From positions 1 through 53,210 of the forward strand of contig JAGRGH010000024.1 of assembly GCA_020445605.1 (NCBI GenBank): a stretch of DNA of 53,210 nucleotides, given 5' to 3'. The notes beneath the pieces were generated by a model that saw only the letters and a program-made list of their open reading frames with translations, did not search any database and was not told the DNA's origin. Position 1 is the stretch's first letter. The number at the start of each line of letters is the position of its first letter. Positions 8,217 through 15,589 of the stretch are shown piece after piece. Both the position numbers and the translations under genes were made by a program. This stretch comes from Chromatiales bacterium. GTDB taxonomy: Bacteria; Pseudomonadota; Gammaproteobacteria; JAGRGH01.

Positions 8217-8999
8217 CTAGAAACGCACGCTGGGCGTTTCGATGGACAAACCGTTTCCGCGCGAGTGAATGTAGGCTTCAAGCGCGGTGAACTCGTCACT
8301 GCCTTTTTTGTAGCCCTCCGCGCGGAACTGGCCGTAGCAGCCGGTGAACCGGCTCTGCGCGCCATTGATCTTGCCGTTTTTCAGTCGATAGTTCGGAAAT
8401 CCGTTGGTCTGCCCCTGGGAGAGCGTCTGCGCACGCAGCTTCAGACCCGAGTAGTAGTCGTGGCACTGGTTGCAGGCCATGTCGAGCTGCCCGGCGCGCG
8501 TCGTGTAGATCTCGTGACCCTTGTCGATGAACGGCTTCATCGGGCCGTCGGTCTGCACGTTGACCTTTTCCCCTTTGGCCCGATTGCGGACGAACACTTC
8601 AAGATTCAGCGCCTCGGTGCCGTCATACTTCATCGGCGCGTTGCCGACGTTGTTCTCCGAACACATGTGAATGCGCTGCTGGAGGGTCACGGGCTTGCCG
8701 AGCTTTGCGTCGTAGGCCGGGTAGGTGGCGAGGTGTTTCTTGTCGAACTTTTCGCCCTCCTCGCCATGGCACGAGCCGCAGGCCTTGCCTTTCGCACCAA
8801 CCGTATTGAACATCGCGTGGCCGGCCTCGACCGCAGCCATGCCCGGATTGAGGAAATCGTCGTCCTGCATCTCGCGGGTCTCGGCCTTCAGGAACTCGTA
8901 GCCGGATTTCGGCTCGGCGCCAGCGGGCTGCAGGGCAAGCCCACCGATCAGCAAACCGGCGAGCAGTCCGTGGCGAACGGCATTCATGCGAATCTTCAT
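8217..8999 (-). CDS. soxA: SoxA, diheme subunit of the SoxXA cytochrome
   Basis: SoxXA oxidatively joins thiosulfate to the SoxY cysteine. This 260-residue SoxA has a signal peptide (about 1-28) and two haem sites, CGSCH (74-78) and CNQCH (176-180), so it is the diheme type. Cys113 (HMCSENN) and Cys221 (FTGCYGQFR) fit the two axial cysteine ligands known in SoxA; the second is the persulfide-bearing active-site ligand. The C-terminal LEAYIHSRGNGLSIETPSVRF-type region is characteristic of SoxA. The ATG at 8999 has GAGGG 8 bases upstream within the end of soxX, 11 bases away. A later ATG at residue 5 is also possible. Confidence 0.97.
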   Translation of the reverse strand: MKIRMNAVRHGLLAGLLIGGLALQPAGAEPKSGYEFLKAETREMQDDDFLNPGMAAVEAGHAMFNTVGAKGKACGSCHGEEGEKFDKKHLATYPAYDAKLGKPVTLQQRIHMCSENNVGNAPMKYDGTEALNLEVFVRNRAKGEKVNVQTDGPMKPFIDKGHEIYTTRAGQLDMACNQCHDYYSGLKLRAQTLSQGQTNGFPNYRLKNGKINGAQSRFTGCYGQFRAEGYKKGSDEFTALEAYIHSRGNGLSIETPSVRF

Positions 9000-9010
9000 C
9001 TGCGCAGCCC

Positions 9011-9466
9011 TCACTTCAGCGTCAGCAGGTAGGCGATCACGTCCTCGACCTCTTGCGCGGTCAGGACCGTCTTGCCGGCGAACTTCTTGTCGACCCGCGA
9101 GAACTTGTCCGGGTGCTTGTAGAAACTCGGCATCAGGCTTGCCGGGTTGATCTGTTTGATGTCGACCACACGAACGCGCAGCTGACCCGCGTCGTATCGC
9201 GAGCCCACGCCCATGAGCGGCGGCGCAATCTCGCCGTGGAAGTCTTCCTCGGGGATGGGCAGGCGGTGACACGCAAGGCAGTTTCCGCGTCCGCGGTCGA
9301 TGGCGACCTTGCGACCGTTCTCGGCATTGCCGGCCAGCCCACCGAGCGGTTTCGGAATCGCGAAATTCTCGACCGACCATTGCTGGTAGCCATCGCCCGA
9401 AAGGGCCGTGGCGGGCAGTGCCAGCGCGATCGCCAGCGTTGCGCCAACCAACACACGTGGATTCAT
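9011..9466 (-). CDS. soxX: SoxX, monoheme subunit of the SoxXA cytochrome
   Basis: This 151-residue protein has a signal peptide (about 1-23) and one haem site CLACH (63-67). The SoxX signature is present: HGEIAPPLMGVGSRYD, LRVRVVD and NPASLMPSFY, the last giving the likely Met112 axial ligand. It accepts electrons from the SoxA-catalysed thiosulfate ligation. The ATG at 9466 has GAGGAGA about 7 bases upstream and overlaps the stop of a small upstream gene (ATGA). soxA follows after 11 bases. Confidence 0.97.
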   Translation of the reverse strand: MNPRVLVGATLAIALALPATALSGDGYQQWSVENFAIPKPLGGLAGNAENGRKVAIDRGRGNCLACHRLPIPEEDFHGEIAPPLMGVGSRYDAGQLRVRVVDIKQINPASLMPSFYKHPDKFSRVDKKFAGKTVLTAQEVEDVIAYLLTLK

Positions 9467-9651
9467 CTGCAGTTCTCCTCGAGATGGACAAAGCCGGCGG
9501 CCACAGCAGCGGCAAACCGGAAGTCGTGGTCGAGGATCAGGCGCCAAGAGCCCGACTGCTCTGGCCCATACAGGCTGGCAGAGCTGCCATCGGTGCGAGT
9601 CAGGCACAGTTGCCCATGCGCACGGCGGTTTTCGCCATGTCGTTTGATCAC
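9463..9651 (-). CDS. Small 62-residue protein, first gene of the sox transcript
   Basis: I do not recognise this protein. It is a 62-residue frame beginning with GTG at 9651 and preceded by GGAGG four bases upstream. It ends in an ATGA overlap with the soxX start, the usual sign of translational coupling. It starts about 44 bases after the transcription start predicted from the sigma-54 promoter. The protein begins basic (IKRHGENRRAHG), then has an alternating, beta-like stretch (WRLILDHDFRFAAAVAAGFV). There is no signal peptide, so it would be cytoplasmic. Placement argues that it is real. Function is unknown, and it is not a SoxK-like exported protein. Confidence 0.5.
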   Translation of the reverse strand: MIKRHGENRRAHGQLCLTRTDGSSASLYGPEQSGSWRLILDHDFRFAAAVAAGFVHLEENCR

Positions 9652-9705
9652 AGATCCTCCACCCCAACGGTCTTTGAGTTTTTGAAACAGGGGCGAGAAG
9701 ACATG

Positions 9706-9721
9706 TGCAATGCGCGTGCCA
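9706..9721 (-). promoter_or_regulatory. Sigma-54 (-24/-12) promoter of the sox cluster
   Basis: On the minus strand the sequence TGGCACG CGCA TTGCA matches the sigma-54 consensus TGGCACG-N4-TTGCW at every defined base. The -24 element is 9721-9715 and the -12 element 9710-9706, so transcription should start near 9695. It lies about 240 bases before soxX and 44 bases before the small upstream gene. Sigma-54 promoters need an AAA+ activator, and one with an intact GAFTGA motif is encoded directly upstream at 10001. Confidence 0.85.
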
Positions 9722-10000
9722 AGTGCCGGAGCGGGCACGAAGGCGGGGTTCGTTGGTTCAGGAACGCACAAACAGTCCGGCGAACCCTGCAAGTTGCAAT
9801 GCTATGGGCTGCGTTTTGCAGTCATCACTGGCGATTAGGGAATCCGAATGGCGAGAGCTTCGGAAAGTCGATACAAGCGTGCGCAGGTGATAGACGCTGC
9901 ACCATTGGCCTAGCTGCTACGCGCCGCCCCCCTGCTGCCGTTGCGTCTCGGCTACGGGTCGAGAGTTGTTCGATCCCAGTCTGCTCAGCGGACCACGATG
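9722..10000. promoter_or_regulatory. Upstream activator region of the sox promoter
   Basis: No gene is seen between the promoter and the end of the regulator gene. The best activator-site candidate is the inverted pair CTGCAA (9787-9792) and TTGCAG (9816-9821), with a further TTGCAA palindrome at 9794-9799. These lie about 90-125 bases upstream of the predicted start, the usual place for binding sites of NtrC-type activators. A second pair, GTGCC / GGCAC (9723-9727, 9734-9738), adjoins the -24 element. These assignments are guesses from symmetry and position. Confidence 0.35.
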
Positions 10001-11344
10001 TCAAGCCGGCTGCGGCGGTCGCTCTCGCAGTCTGCGCCACAGTGTCGTCTTGTCGATACCGAGCAATTCAGCGGCACGTCGCTGATTGCCGTCGACGTGC
10101 AGCAGCGCCCTGTCGATGTAACGGCGCTGGAGTTCAGCGAGCGTGGGCCAGTCGCCGTCGATCGGCTGGCCATCGGGCGCAACCGTCGGCAGCTTCGTCA
10201 GGCTCATGACGGGGCTGTCGGCAAGCACGACGCTGCGCTCAACGAGGTTACGCAGCTCACGCACGTTCCCCGGCCAGGAATAGTCGACGAGCTTCTGCTT
10301 GGAAGCCTCATCGAATCCAGTCACGCCGCGCTGGTACTTGTCGTTGAAATGCTGGACGAAGTGCTCGATGAGCAAGGGGATGTCGCCATGGCGCTCGCGC
10401 AGCGGCGGTATCGTGATCTTCACGACGTTCAGGCGGTGATAGAGATCCTGGCGAAACTCCCCGTCGCGCACCAGCGCCTCGAGATTCTGGTTCGAGGCCA
10501 CCACCCAGCGCACGTCGATGCCGATCGGTCGCACGCCGCCCACACGAAGGATCTGCGCCTCCTGGATCACGCGCAGCAGTTTTACCTGCATTGCATCCGA
10601 GATATTGCCGATTTCATCGAGGAAAACGGTCCCGCCGTCGGCGACCTCGAGCAGCCCGCGCTTGGTCTGTGTGGCACCGGTGAACGCGCCCTTCTCGTGT
10701 CCGAACAGCTCGGATTCCAGCAGCGCATCGCTCAGCGCCCCGCAGTCGACGACCACCAACGGCGTATCCGGTGACGACGTGGTGTGAATCGCCTTGGCGA
10801 CCAGTTCCTTACCCGTGCCGGATTCGCCCTGGATGATCACGTTGCAGCGCACGTCGGCGATCTTCTCGACCATCCGGTAGATTTCCCGGATCGGTTCGGA
10901 CTCACCGATCAACTGTTGCTGGGTGCGTTCATCCTTGAGCTGCCGACGCAGCAGTTTGACTTCGCGCTCCAGCAACGAGTGATCGAGGATGCGGTCGACC
11001 AGCACAAGCAGCTCCTGCATGTCGAAGGGCTTTTTCAGAAAGTCGACGGCGCCGAGGCGCAGCGCATTGATCGCCGCGTTGACGGTCGAATACGCCGTGA
11101 TCACGATCGCCGGCACTTCCTTGTCCTGCTCGCGGATCGCGCTCAGCAGGTCGATCCCGTCCATGCCGGGCATGCGCAGGTCGGTGATCACGACATCCGC
11201 ACCCTGCTCGCGAAAGTGTTTCAGCGCCGCGCGCGGGTCCTGGAATACATGGCAGGTGTACGGCCGGTCGCGACAGAAACGGACGAACAGATCGCAGGCC
11301 TTGGCCTCGTCGTCCACGAATACCAGATCGAATTTCTTGCTCAT
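10001..11344 (-). CDS. Sigma-54-dependent NtrC-family response regulator
   Basis: This is a 447-residue three-domain activator. The receiver domain (about 1-120) has the acidic pair D11/D12, phospho-acceptor D55 (VITDLRMPG) and K105. The AAA+ domain has Walker A GESGTGKE (173-180), the sigma-54 contact loop GAFTGA (219-224) and Walker B FLDE (241-244). A Fis-type helix-turn-helix closes the protein (about 405-447, AAELLGIDKTTLWRRL). It should be phosphorylated by the kinase encoded just upstream, with which it overlaps by 4 bases. Its likely target is the sox promoter at 9706. A sigma-54-dependent pair beside sox genes (TspS/TspR) has been reported in Acidithiobacillus caldus, from memory. 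Confidence 0.95.
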   Translation of the reverse strand: MSKKFDLVFVDDEAKACDLFVRFCRDRPYTCHVFQDPRAALKHFREQGADVVITDLRMPGMDGIDLLSAIREQDKEVPAIVITAYSTVNAAINALRLGAVDFLKKPFDMQELLVLVDRILDHSLLEREVKLLRRQLKDERTQQQLIGESEPIREIYRMVEKIADVRCNVIIQGESGTGKELVAKAIHTTSSPDTPLVVVDCGALSDALLESELFGHEKGAFTGATQTKRGLLEVADGGTVFLDEIGNISDAMQVKLLRVIQEAQILRVGGVRPIGIDVRWVVASNQNLEALVRDGEFRQDLYHRLNVVKITIPPLRERHGDIPLLIEHFVQHFNDKYQRGVTGFDEASKQKLVDYSWPGNVRELRNLVERSVVLADSPVMSLTKLPTVAPDGQPIDGDWPTLAELQRRYIDRALLHVDGNQRRAAELLGIDKTTLWRRLRERPPQPA

Positions 11345-13311
11345 GCTTCTCGCTGTTCTGAGGTGTCGGAGTCCGGCGCTGCGTCCGCCTGCGCCGCGGT
11401 GACATTCCCAAGTGGTAGCAACATGCGTGCCACGGCTCCGCCGTCGGGGCGATTGCGCAAATCGAGCGTGCCACCGTGGAACTGCACGATGCCCAGGCTG
11501 ATCGACAGTCCCAGCCCGCTGCCCTCGCCCTGCGGCTTGGTCGTGAAGAACGGGTCGAACGCGCGGTCGGCCTGCTCGGCATTCAGCCCGGGGCCGTTGT
11601 CCAGCACCTCGATGCGGGCCATGTCACCGTCACGGCCGATCGACACCTGGATGTGCTCACCGAACGGGCTGGCCTGGGCTGCGTTTTCCAGCAGATTGCG
11701 CAGGGCGCGCTGCAACAGACGGCGGTCGCCGACGAGCGTGCAGGCGCAGTCGACCGTCAGATCGACCTCGACACCGCAGGCGTGACATTCCTTCGCGGCG
11801 AGCGCGACGGTGTCGCGAACCCACTCCGCGGCATCAAAGCTCAGCTTCTCGCCGCCGATCTCCGAGGAAAAATTCAGAATCGCACGAATCGTCTGCGCCG
11901 CACGCTCGCTCTCCTCGCGGATGGACTGCACGTCGGCGCGAACCCCGTCGGCGTCACCCGGAAGCTCGCGCTGGATCAGCGTCGTGAGCGAAATGATGGT
12001 GTTGATCGGGTTGCTGATTTCGTGGGCGATGCCGGCAGCCATCTGGCCGAGCGAGGCCAGCCGCCCGCTGCGCTCCTGCGCCGCACGCGCCTCGTCGCGT
12101 TCATGCTCGGCGCGATCCAGCGAGTCGGCCATCGCGTTGAACGCGCGGCCTGCGTCGCGAATCTCGTCCGGCCCGCTGGCCTCGACGCGCTGGCTGCGAT
12201 CCCCGCCGGCGAACGCGGCCAGCCCCTGCGCGAGCCGCACCACCGGCTGCGCGATGCGCGCGGCGGCCGCGCGCGCGAGCAGCAGGCTGAACAGCAGGGT
12301 GGCAAGCACGCTGACGAAGATGCCGATTCGAATGTTGCGAAACGGCGCCCGCAGGTCCTCGGTGCGAATGCGCGTCGCGACCACCCAACTCACCAGCCGG
12401 TCCGGGTAGGGCAGAAACTCCTGGAAGTAGATGCGCATCTTGCCGTCCGGCGTGTCGACCACCCCGTAGGACTGCGCATAGGTCCCCGAATAGACCGCGG
12501 GATACTGCTCTTGCAGCCGGGGCGCCGAGCTGCGCACGCTGGAGAAATCCGCGCCGCGGTCATCGTCATACAGGACCAGCCCGTCACGCTCGGGGTTGCC
12601 GATATTGAGTTCGGCAATCAGCAGCGAGCCGTGGTGCAGACGTGGCGCGACGCCGACGATCCGGTTCAACGGACCAAGCGGTGCATCGATGGTGAGATAT
12701 CCGACCGGCGCGTCGTTCATGACAAGGGTCGCCGCGGTGCTGAACACCGGCATCGGCCGGTCTTCGGGCCACTCGGTTGCATCGTGATCGAGCAGTACGC
12801 TGCCGATCTCGCGCGAGGCAAGGCTCGCCAGCATCTTGGCGAAGCGCGGGTCCTGCGGCTCACGCTCCACGTACGGCAAAGCGCCCAACCCGCCGAACGA
12901 GGCCGGTCGCCGGGCGCCACCTTCGACCTTCACCAGGGTGTGCCCCTCGCGATCCAGGATGCGCACGGTATCCAGGCTCGTGCGCACGGACTGGAAGGTC
13001 TCGAAGAACCGCGCGACCTGTTCGTAACGGCGGTAGGTCTGGCCGTGCTGCCGGCCCTGATTCAGCTCCTCGAGCACGGCCTTGAACTGCTGCACGGGCG
13101 GCACGCGCGTGAGACCATCGAGGATGTCGCGCTCGACCAGCAGGCGCCGCTCCAGCCCGCCCATCACGCTGGCTACGTTCGCGAACAGGTCGCGGTCGAC
13201 GCCCTCGAAGTAGCGCTGCTCGCTCCAGGTCGTCGCGATCAGCGCGAGCGCCGCCAGCGGCACCACGGCCGCCGGGAACACCCACAGAAAGATGCTTCGA
13301 TTCAGACGCAT
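11341..13311 (-). CDS. Membrane sensor histidine kinase, NtrB/AtoS class
   Basis: This 656-residue kinase has a membrane segment (8-28), a large periplasmic sensing region (about 31-325, probably Cache-like), a second membrane segment (327-347) and a HAMP linker (about 350-402). HisKA follows, with the H-box GIAHEISNPIN (H430), then the HATPase domain with N-box (NLLENAAQA, 539-547), G1 DNGPGL (571-576) and G2 GSGLGL (597-602). Unusually, four Cys cluster at the start of the ATPase domain (C509, C512, C522, C524). The periplasmic ligand is unknown; given its neighbours a reduced sulfur compound is a fair guess. The stop overlaps the regulator start (ATGA). Confidence 0.94.
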   Translation of the reverse strand: MRLNRSIFLWVFPAAVVPLAALALIATTWSEQRYFEGVDRDLFANVASVMGGLERRLLVERDILDGLTRVPPVQQFKAVLEELNQGRQHGQTYRRYEQVARFFETFQSVRTSLDTVRILDREGHTLVKVEGGARRPASFGGLGALPYVEREPQDPRFAKMLASLASREIGSVLLDHDATEWPEDRPMPVFSTAATLVMNDAPVGYLTIDAPLGPLNRIVGVAPRLHHGSLLIAELNIGNPERDGLVLYDDDRGADFSSVRSSAPRLQEQYPAVYSGTYAQSYGVVDTPDGKMRIYFQEFLPYPDRLVSWVVATRIRTEDLRAPFRNIRIGIFVSVLATLLFSLLLARAAAARIAQPVVRLAQGLAAFAGGDRSQRVEASGPDEIRDAGRAFNAMADSLDRAEHERDEARAAQERSGRLASLGQMAAGIAHEISNPINTIISLTTLIQRELPGDADGVRADVQSIREESERAAQTIRAILNFSSEIGGEKLSFDAAEWVRDTVALAAKECHACGVEVDLTVDCACTLVGDRRLLQRALRNLLENAAQASPFGEHIQVSIGRDGDMARIEVLDNGPGLNAEQADRAFDPFFTTKPQGEGSGLGLSISLGIVQFHGGTLDLRNRPDGGAVARMLLPLGNVTAAQADAAPDSDTSEQREA

Positions 13312-13427
13312 GTCGCGATTCCGTCCACGCCCCGCCGCACATGCCCGAGTGCATCGCGGACCAGAGGCGAGCCCTTTCTATGGTTGCACAGGTCGGGCCG
13401 GAGACTGCAACTGCTGCCGCGGAGCGG

Positions 13428-14285
13428 TCAACTCACCCGCCGTGGCACAGGCTTCGCGAGAATGAACAGCGCGACACCACCGAGCACGGCAACCGCCGCA
13501 AGCAGGAAGCGCACCGTCAACGGCTCAGCCAGAAACACGATGCCGCCGGCCGCGGCCAGCACCGGCGCGCTGAGTTGCAGGGTCGCAGCGGTCGTGGAAC
13601 GCAGATACGGCAGCACCGTGTACCAGATGGCATAGCCGATGCCGGAGGCCAACGCGCCGGACGCAGCCGCGTAACCGATGCCATCAATCGGCAGTCCAGG
13701 CGGCATGCCCTGCCAGACGCTCGCGCCCAGCCCGAAGACCATCGCGCGCGCGAAGTTGCCGGCCGTGGTGACAACCGGATCGCCACCGCCGCCCTTGCCG
13801 AGGATGGAATACACGCCCCAGGCCACGCCGGCGCCGAGCATCAGAACCGAGCCGTACAGCGGCGGCGCGGACAGGCCCGGCAGCAGGAGACCAACGAGAC
13901 CAGCCAGCGCAACGGCGAGACCCACGCCCTGCCATGACGCCAGCTGCTCGCCACGCGCCAGACCATATCCGATCATCGTGGCCTGTACGGCGCCGAACAG
14001 CAGCAACGCGCCCGTCGCCGCCGAGAGGCTGTTGTATGCGAACGAGAACGCGACGGCATAGGCAAACAGCGCGAACGCCGAACGCCAGTTGCCGGAACCG
14101 TTCCGCCCAGGTCTGAACATCGCGGCGAGCAGCCACAGCATCAGCGCGCCGGAGATCAGCCGGATGGAGGTAAAGCTGGCCGCGTCAATGCCCGTGTCGC
14201 GCAGCGCCGCACGACACAAGAGCGAGTTGGCGGCAAAGGCAAGCAACGCAGCGAAAGTGAGCACGACCAGTCGGATTGGCCGCAC
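13428..14285 (-). CDS. DMT/EamA-family transporter
   Basis: This 285-residue protein has about ten hydrophobic segments in two EamA repeats (LAFAANSLLCRAAL early, GVAWGVYSILGKG in the second half), the usual size and layout for drug/metabolite transporters. Substrate is unknown. I chose GTG at 14285 (RPIRLVVLTF), preceded by an AAAGG. The frame is open further upstream but needs a TTG start, and the added residues are basic and non-hydrophobic. It follows the SGNH gene on the same strand. Confidence 0.85.
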   Translation of the reverse strand: MRPIRLVVLTFAALLAFAANSLLCRAALRDTGIDAASFTSIRLISGALMLWLLAAMFRPGRNGSGNWRSAFALFAYAVAFSFAYNSLSAATGALLLFGAVQATMIGYGLARGEQLASWQGVGLAVALAGLVGLLLPGLSAPPLYGSVLMLGAGVAWGVYSILGKGGGGDPVVTTAGNFARAMVFGLGASVWQGMPPGLPIDGIGYAAASGALASGIGYAIWYTVLPYLRSTTAATLQLSAPVLAAAGGIVFLAEPLTVRFLLAAVAVLGGVALFILAKPVPRRVS

Positions 14286-14368
14286 GCTACGCGCCTTTTC
14301 CGGATGCGCCGCGCGGATGGTCCGGCGAAGCCAAAGCCGGCTTGTGCGGGCTCCTGGCGGCGTCGCCC

Positions 14369-15514
14369 TCAATCACGCGACGACTGCAAGCCTTCGCGTA
14401 CCGGCGGGAGGTGCTCGAGCAGGCGACGACTGATCGCATGGTGCCAGTACGGCCCCGGATGCGGATCGAACCCTTCGATGTCGTCGCGAACCTCGTAGTC
14501 AAAATCGCCGTCCAGTGCCCGTATGCGCGTGACCGACGAATCGATTGCAGCGAATACGGGGTTATCGACCTCGCCATCGAAATGCAGCACAAAAACCCGC
14601 GCCGGTGTGGACCGGGCAATCGCGTTGATCAGTGCCGCCGTAACACCGGTGCGATAGGCCGCGGGCGGGTCGTCCCGGTCGCAATAGCCACTGTTATAGC
14701 GACAGTTCTCGGCAATGTAATCGAATTTCAGCGCGCCTGCCGGGTCGAGAGACGCCCTCGGCAGTCGGAAGTTGTCTTCCAGTCGATCGGGCGAGAACTG
14801 CTTGCGGAAGCTCTCGGCCCGGCGCAGACGGGACGGCGCCAACGCGTGACGAAGGTCGTAGAAATCCGCGTAACCAAGCACGATGACGTCATCGGGCCCG
14901 ATCTCGTCGCGCAGCCGCGTCAGGTTGAGATACGCCTGCGTAAGACTGTATCCGCCGAGCGCAAACAGCCGCACGTTGCGATCCGGCATGGCGTGCTGGA
15001 CCAGGAAGCTGAAGGTCTGTTCATCGTTGACCCCGCTGCCGAAGGTGAAGCTGTCGCCAAAGATCCAGACATTGCGCAACCCGGGCCGGACCGGCAGGCC
15101 GGTCCATCGGGCGCCGTCGGAGTTGATCGTCACCTTGACCCGGAACGCCCGCCAATCCTCGCGTTTCGAATCACGGCGAAAATAACTGTGTACGTAGGCA
15201 CCGGGAGCCGCCCTGTAGCCAAGGACGCTGTCCGCCACGAGAAACGGTGACGGCTCGGTCTTCTTGTTGAATTCGGGACGCTCTTTGGCGTTGGGCTCGG
15301 GCTCGTCCTCGGCGTCCCAGACCCGGCGCACCACCGCCACTACAAGATTGACTGAAGAAAGCGGCCCAGGCTCGCGCTCGAACACGCCCTGGCCCGATCG
15401 GGTGATCCGGTAGTAATACATCAGAACGACCGACGACAGGAGCTCGAAGAGCAGCAGCGCCACGACGACACCCGCAATGACTGCAATGCTGCGTTTCATG
15501 CGGCGCGAAACCAT
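14369..15514 (-). CDS. Membrane-anchored SGNH/GDSL-like protein
   Basis: This 381-residue protein has one N-terminal membrane segment (about 11-34), followed by a soluble, presumably periplasmic domain with the SGNH block I signature (WIFGDSFTFGSGVND) and a late HPGPYWHHAIS segment supplying the Asp/His part of the site. Members act as esterases or O-acetyl transferases or hydrolases on cell-envelope sugars; the substrate here is unknown. ATG 15514 is used, but ATG 15499 (MKRSIAVIAG) is equally likely. It lies after a long hairpin that follows the spermidine synthase-like gene. Confidence 0.75.
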   Translation of the reverse strand: MVSRRMKRSIAVIAGVVVALLLFELLSSVVLMYYYRITRSGQGVFEREPGPLSSVNLVVAVVRRVWDAEDEPEPNAKERPEFNKKTEPSPFLVADSVLGYRAAPGAYVHSYFRRDSKREDWRAFRVKVTINSDGARWTGLPVRPGLRNVWIFGDSFTFGSGVNDEQTFSFLVQHAMPDRNVRLFALGGYSLTQAYLNLTRLRDEIGPDDVIVLGYADFYDLRHALAPSRLRRAESFRKQFSPDRLEDNFRLPRASLDPAGALKFDYIAENCRYNSGYCDRDDPPAAYRTGVTAALINAIARSTPARVFVLHFDGEVDNPVFAAIDSSVTRIRALDGDFDYEVRDDIEGFDPHPGPYWHHAISRRLLEHLPPVREGLQSSRD

Positions 15515-15551
15515 CGGCCATGCAACACGACCGTCAGAGCAGATGTCAGCT

Positions 15552-15589
15552 TAACGGGCTGTTGAAATGAGAAGTTCAACAGCCTGTTA
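15552..15589 (-). terminator. Long hairpin covering the stop codon of the upstream gene
   Basis: Bases 15552-15566 and 15575-15589 form a 15-bp stem with one G-T pair (core GGCTGTTGAA / TTCAACAGCC, loop ATGAGAAG). The TAA stop of the spermidine synthase-like gene forms the last base pairs of the stem. No T-run follows on either strand, so it may block 3' exonucleases or be a repeat unit rather than a classic intrinsic terminator. Confidence 0.5.

Noticed and set aside
9467-9792. 109-codon reading of the frame upstream of soxX
   Set aside because: The first 47 codons run through the sigma-54 promoter and upstream of the predicted transcript start. Only the 62-codon part from GTG 9651 is kept.
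11476-13635. 719-codon plus-strand frame
   Set aside because: Antisense to the sensor kinase, which has all catalytic boxes. The translation is rich in Arg, His and Ala, as shadow frames are here.
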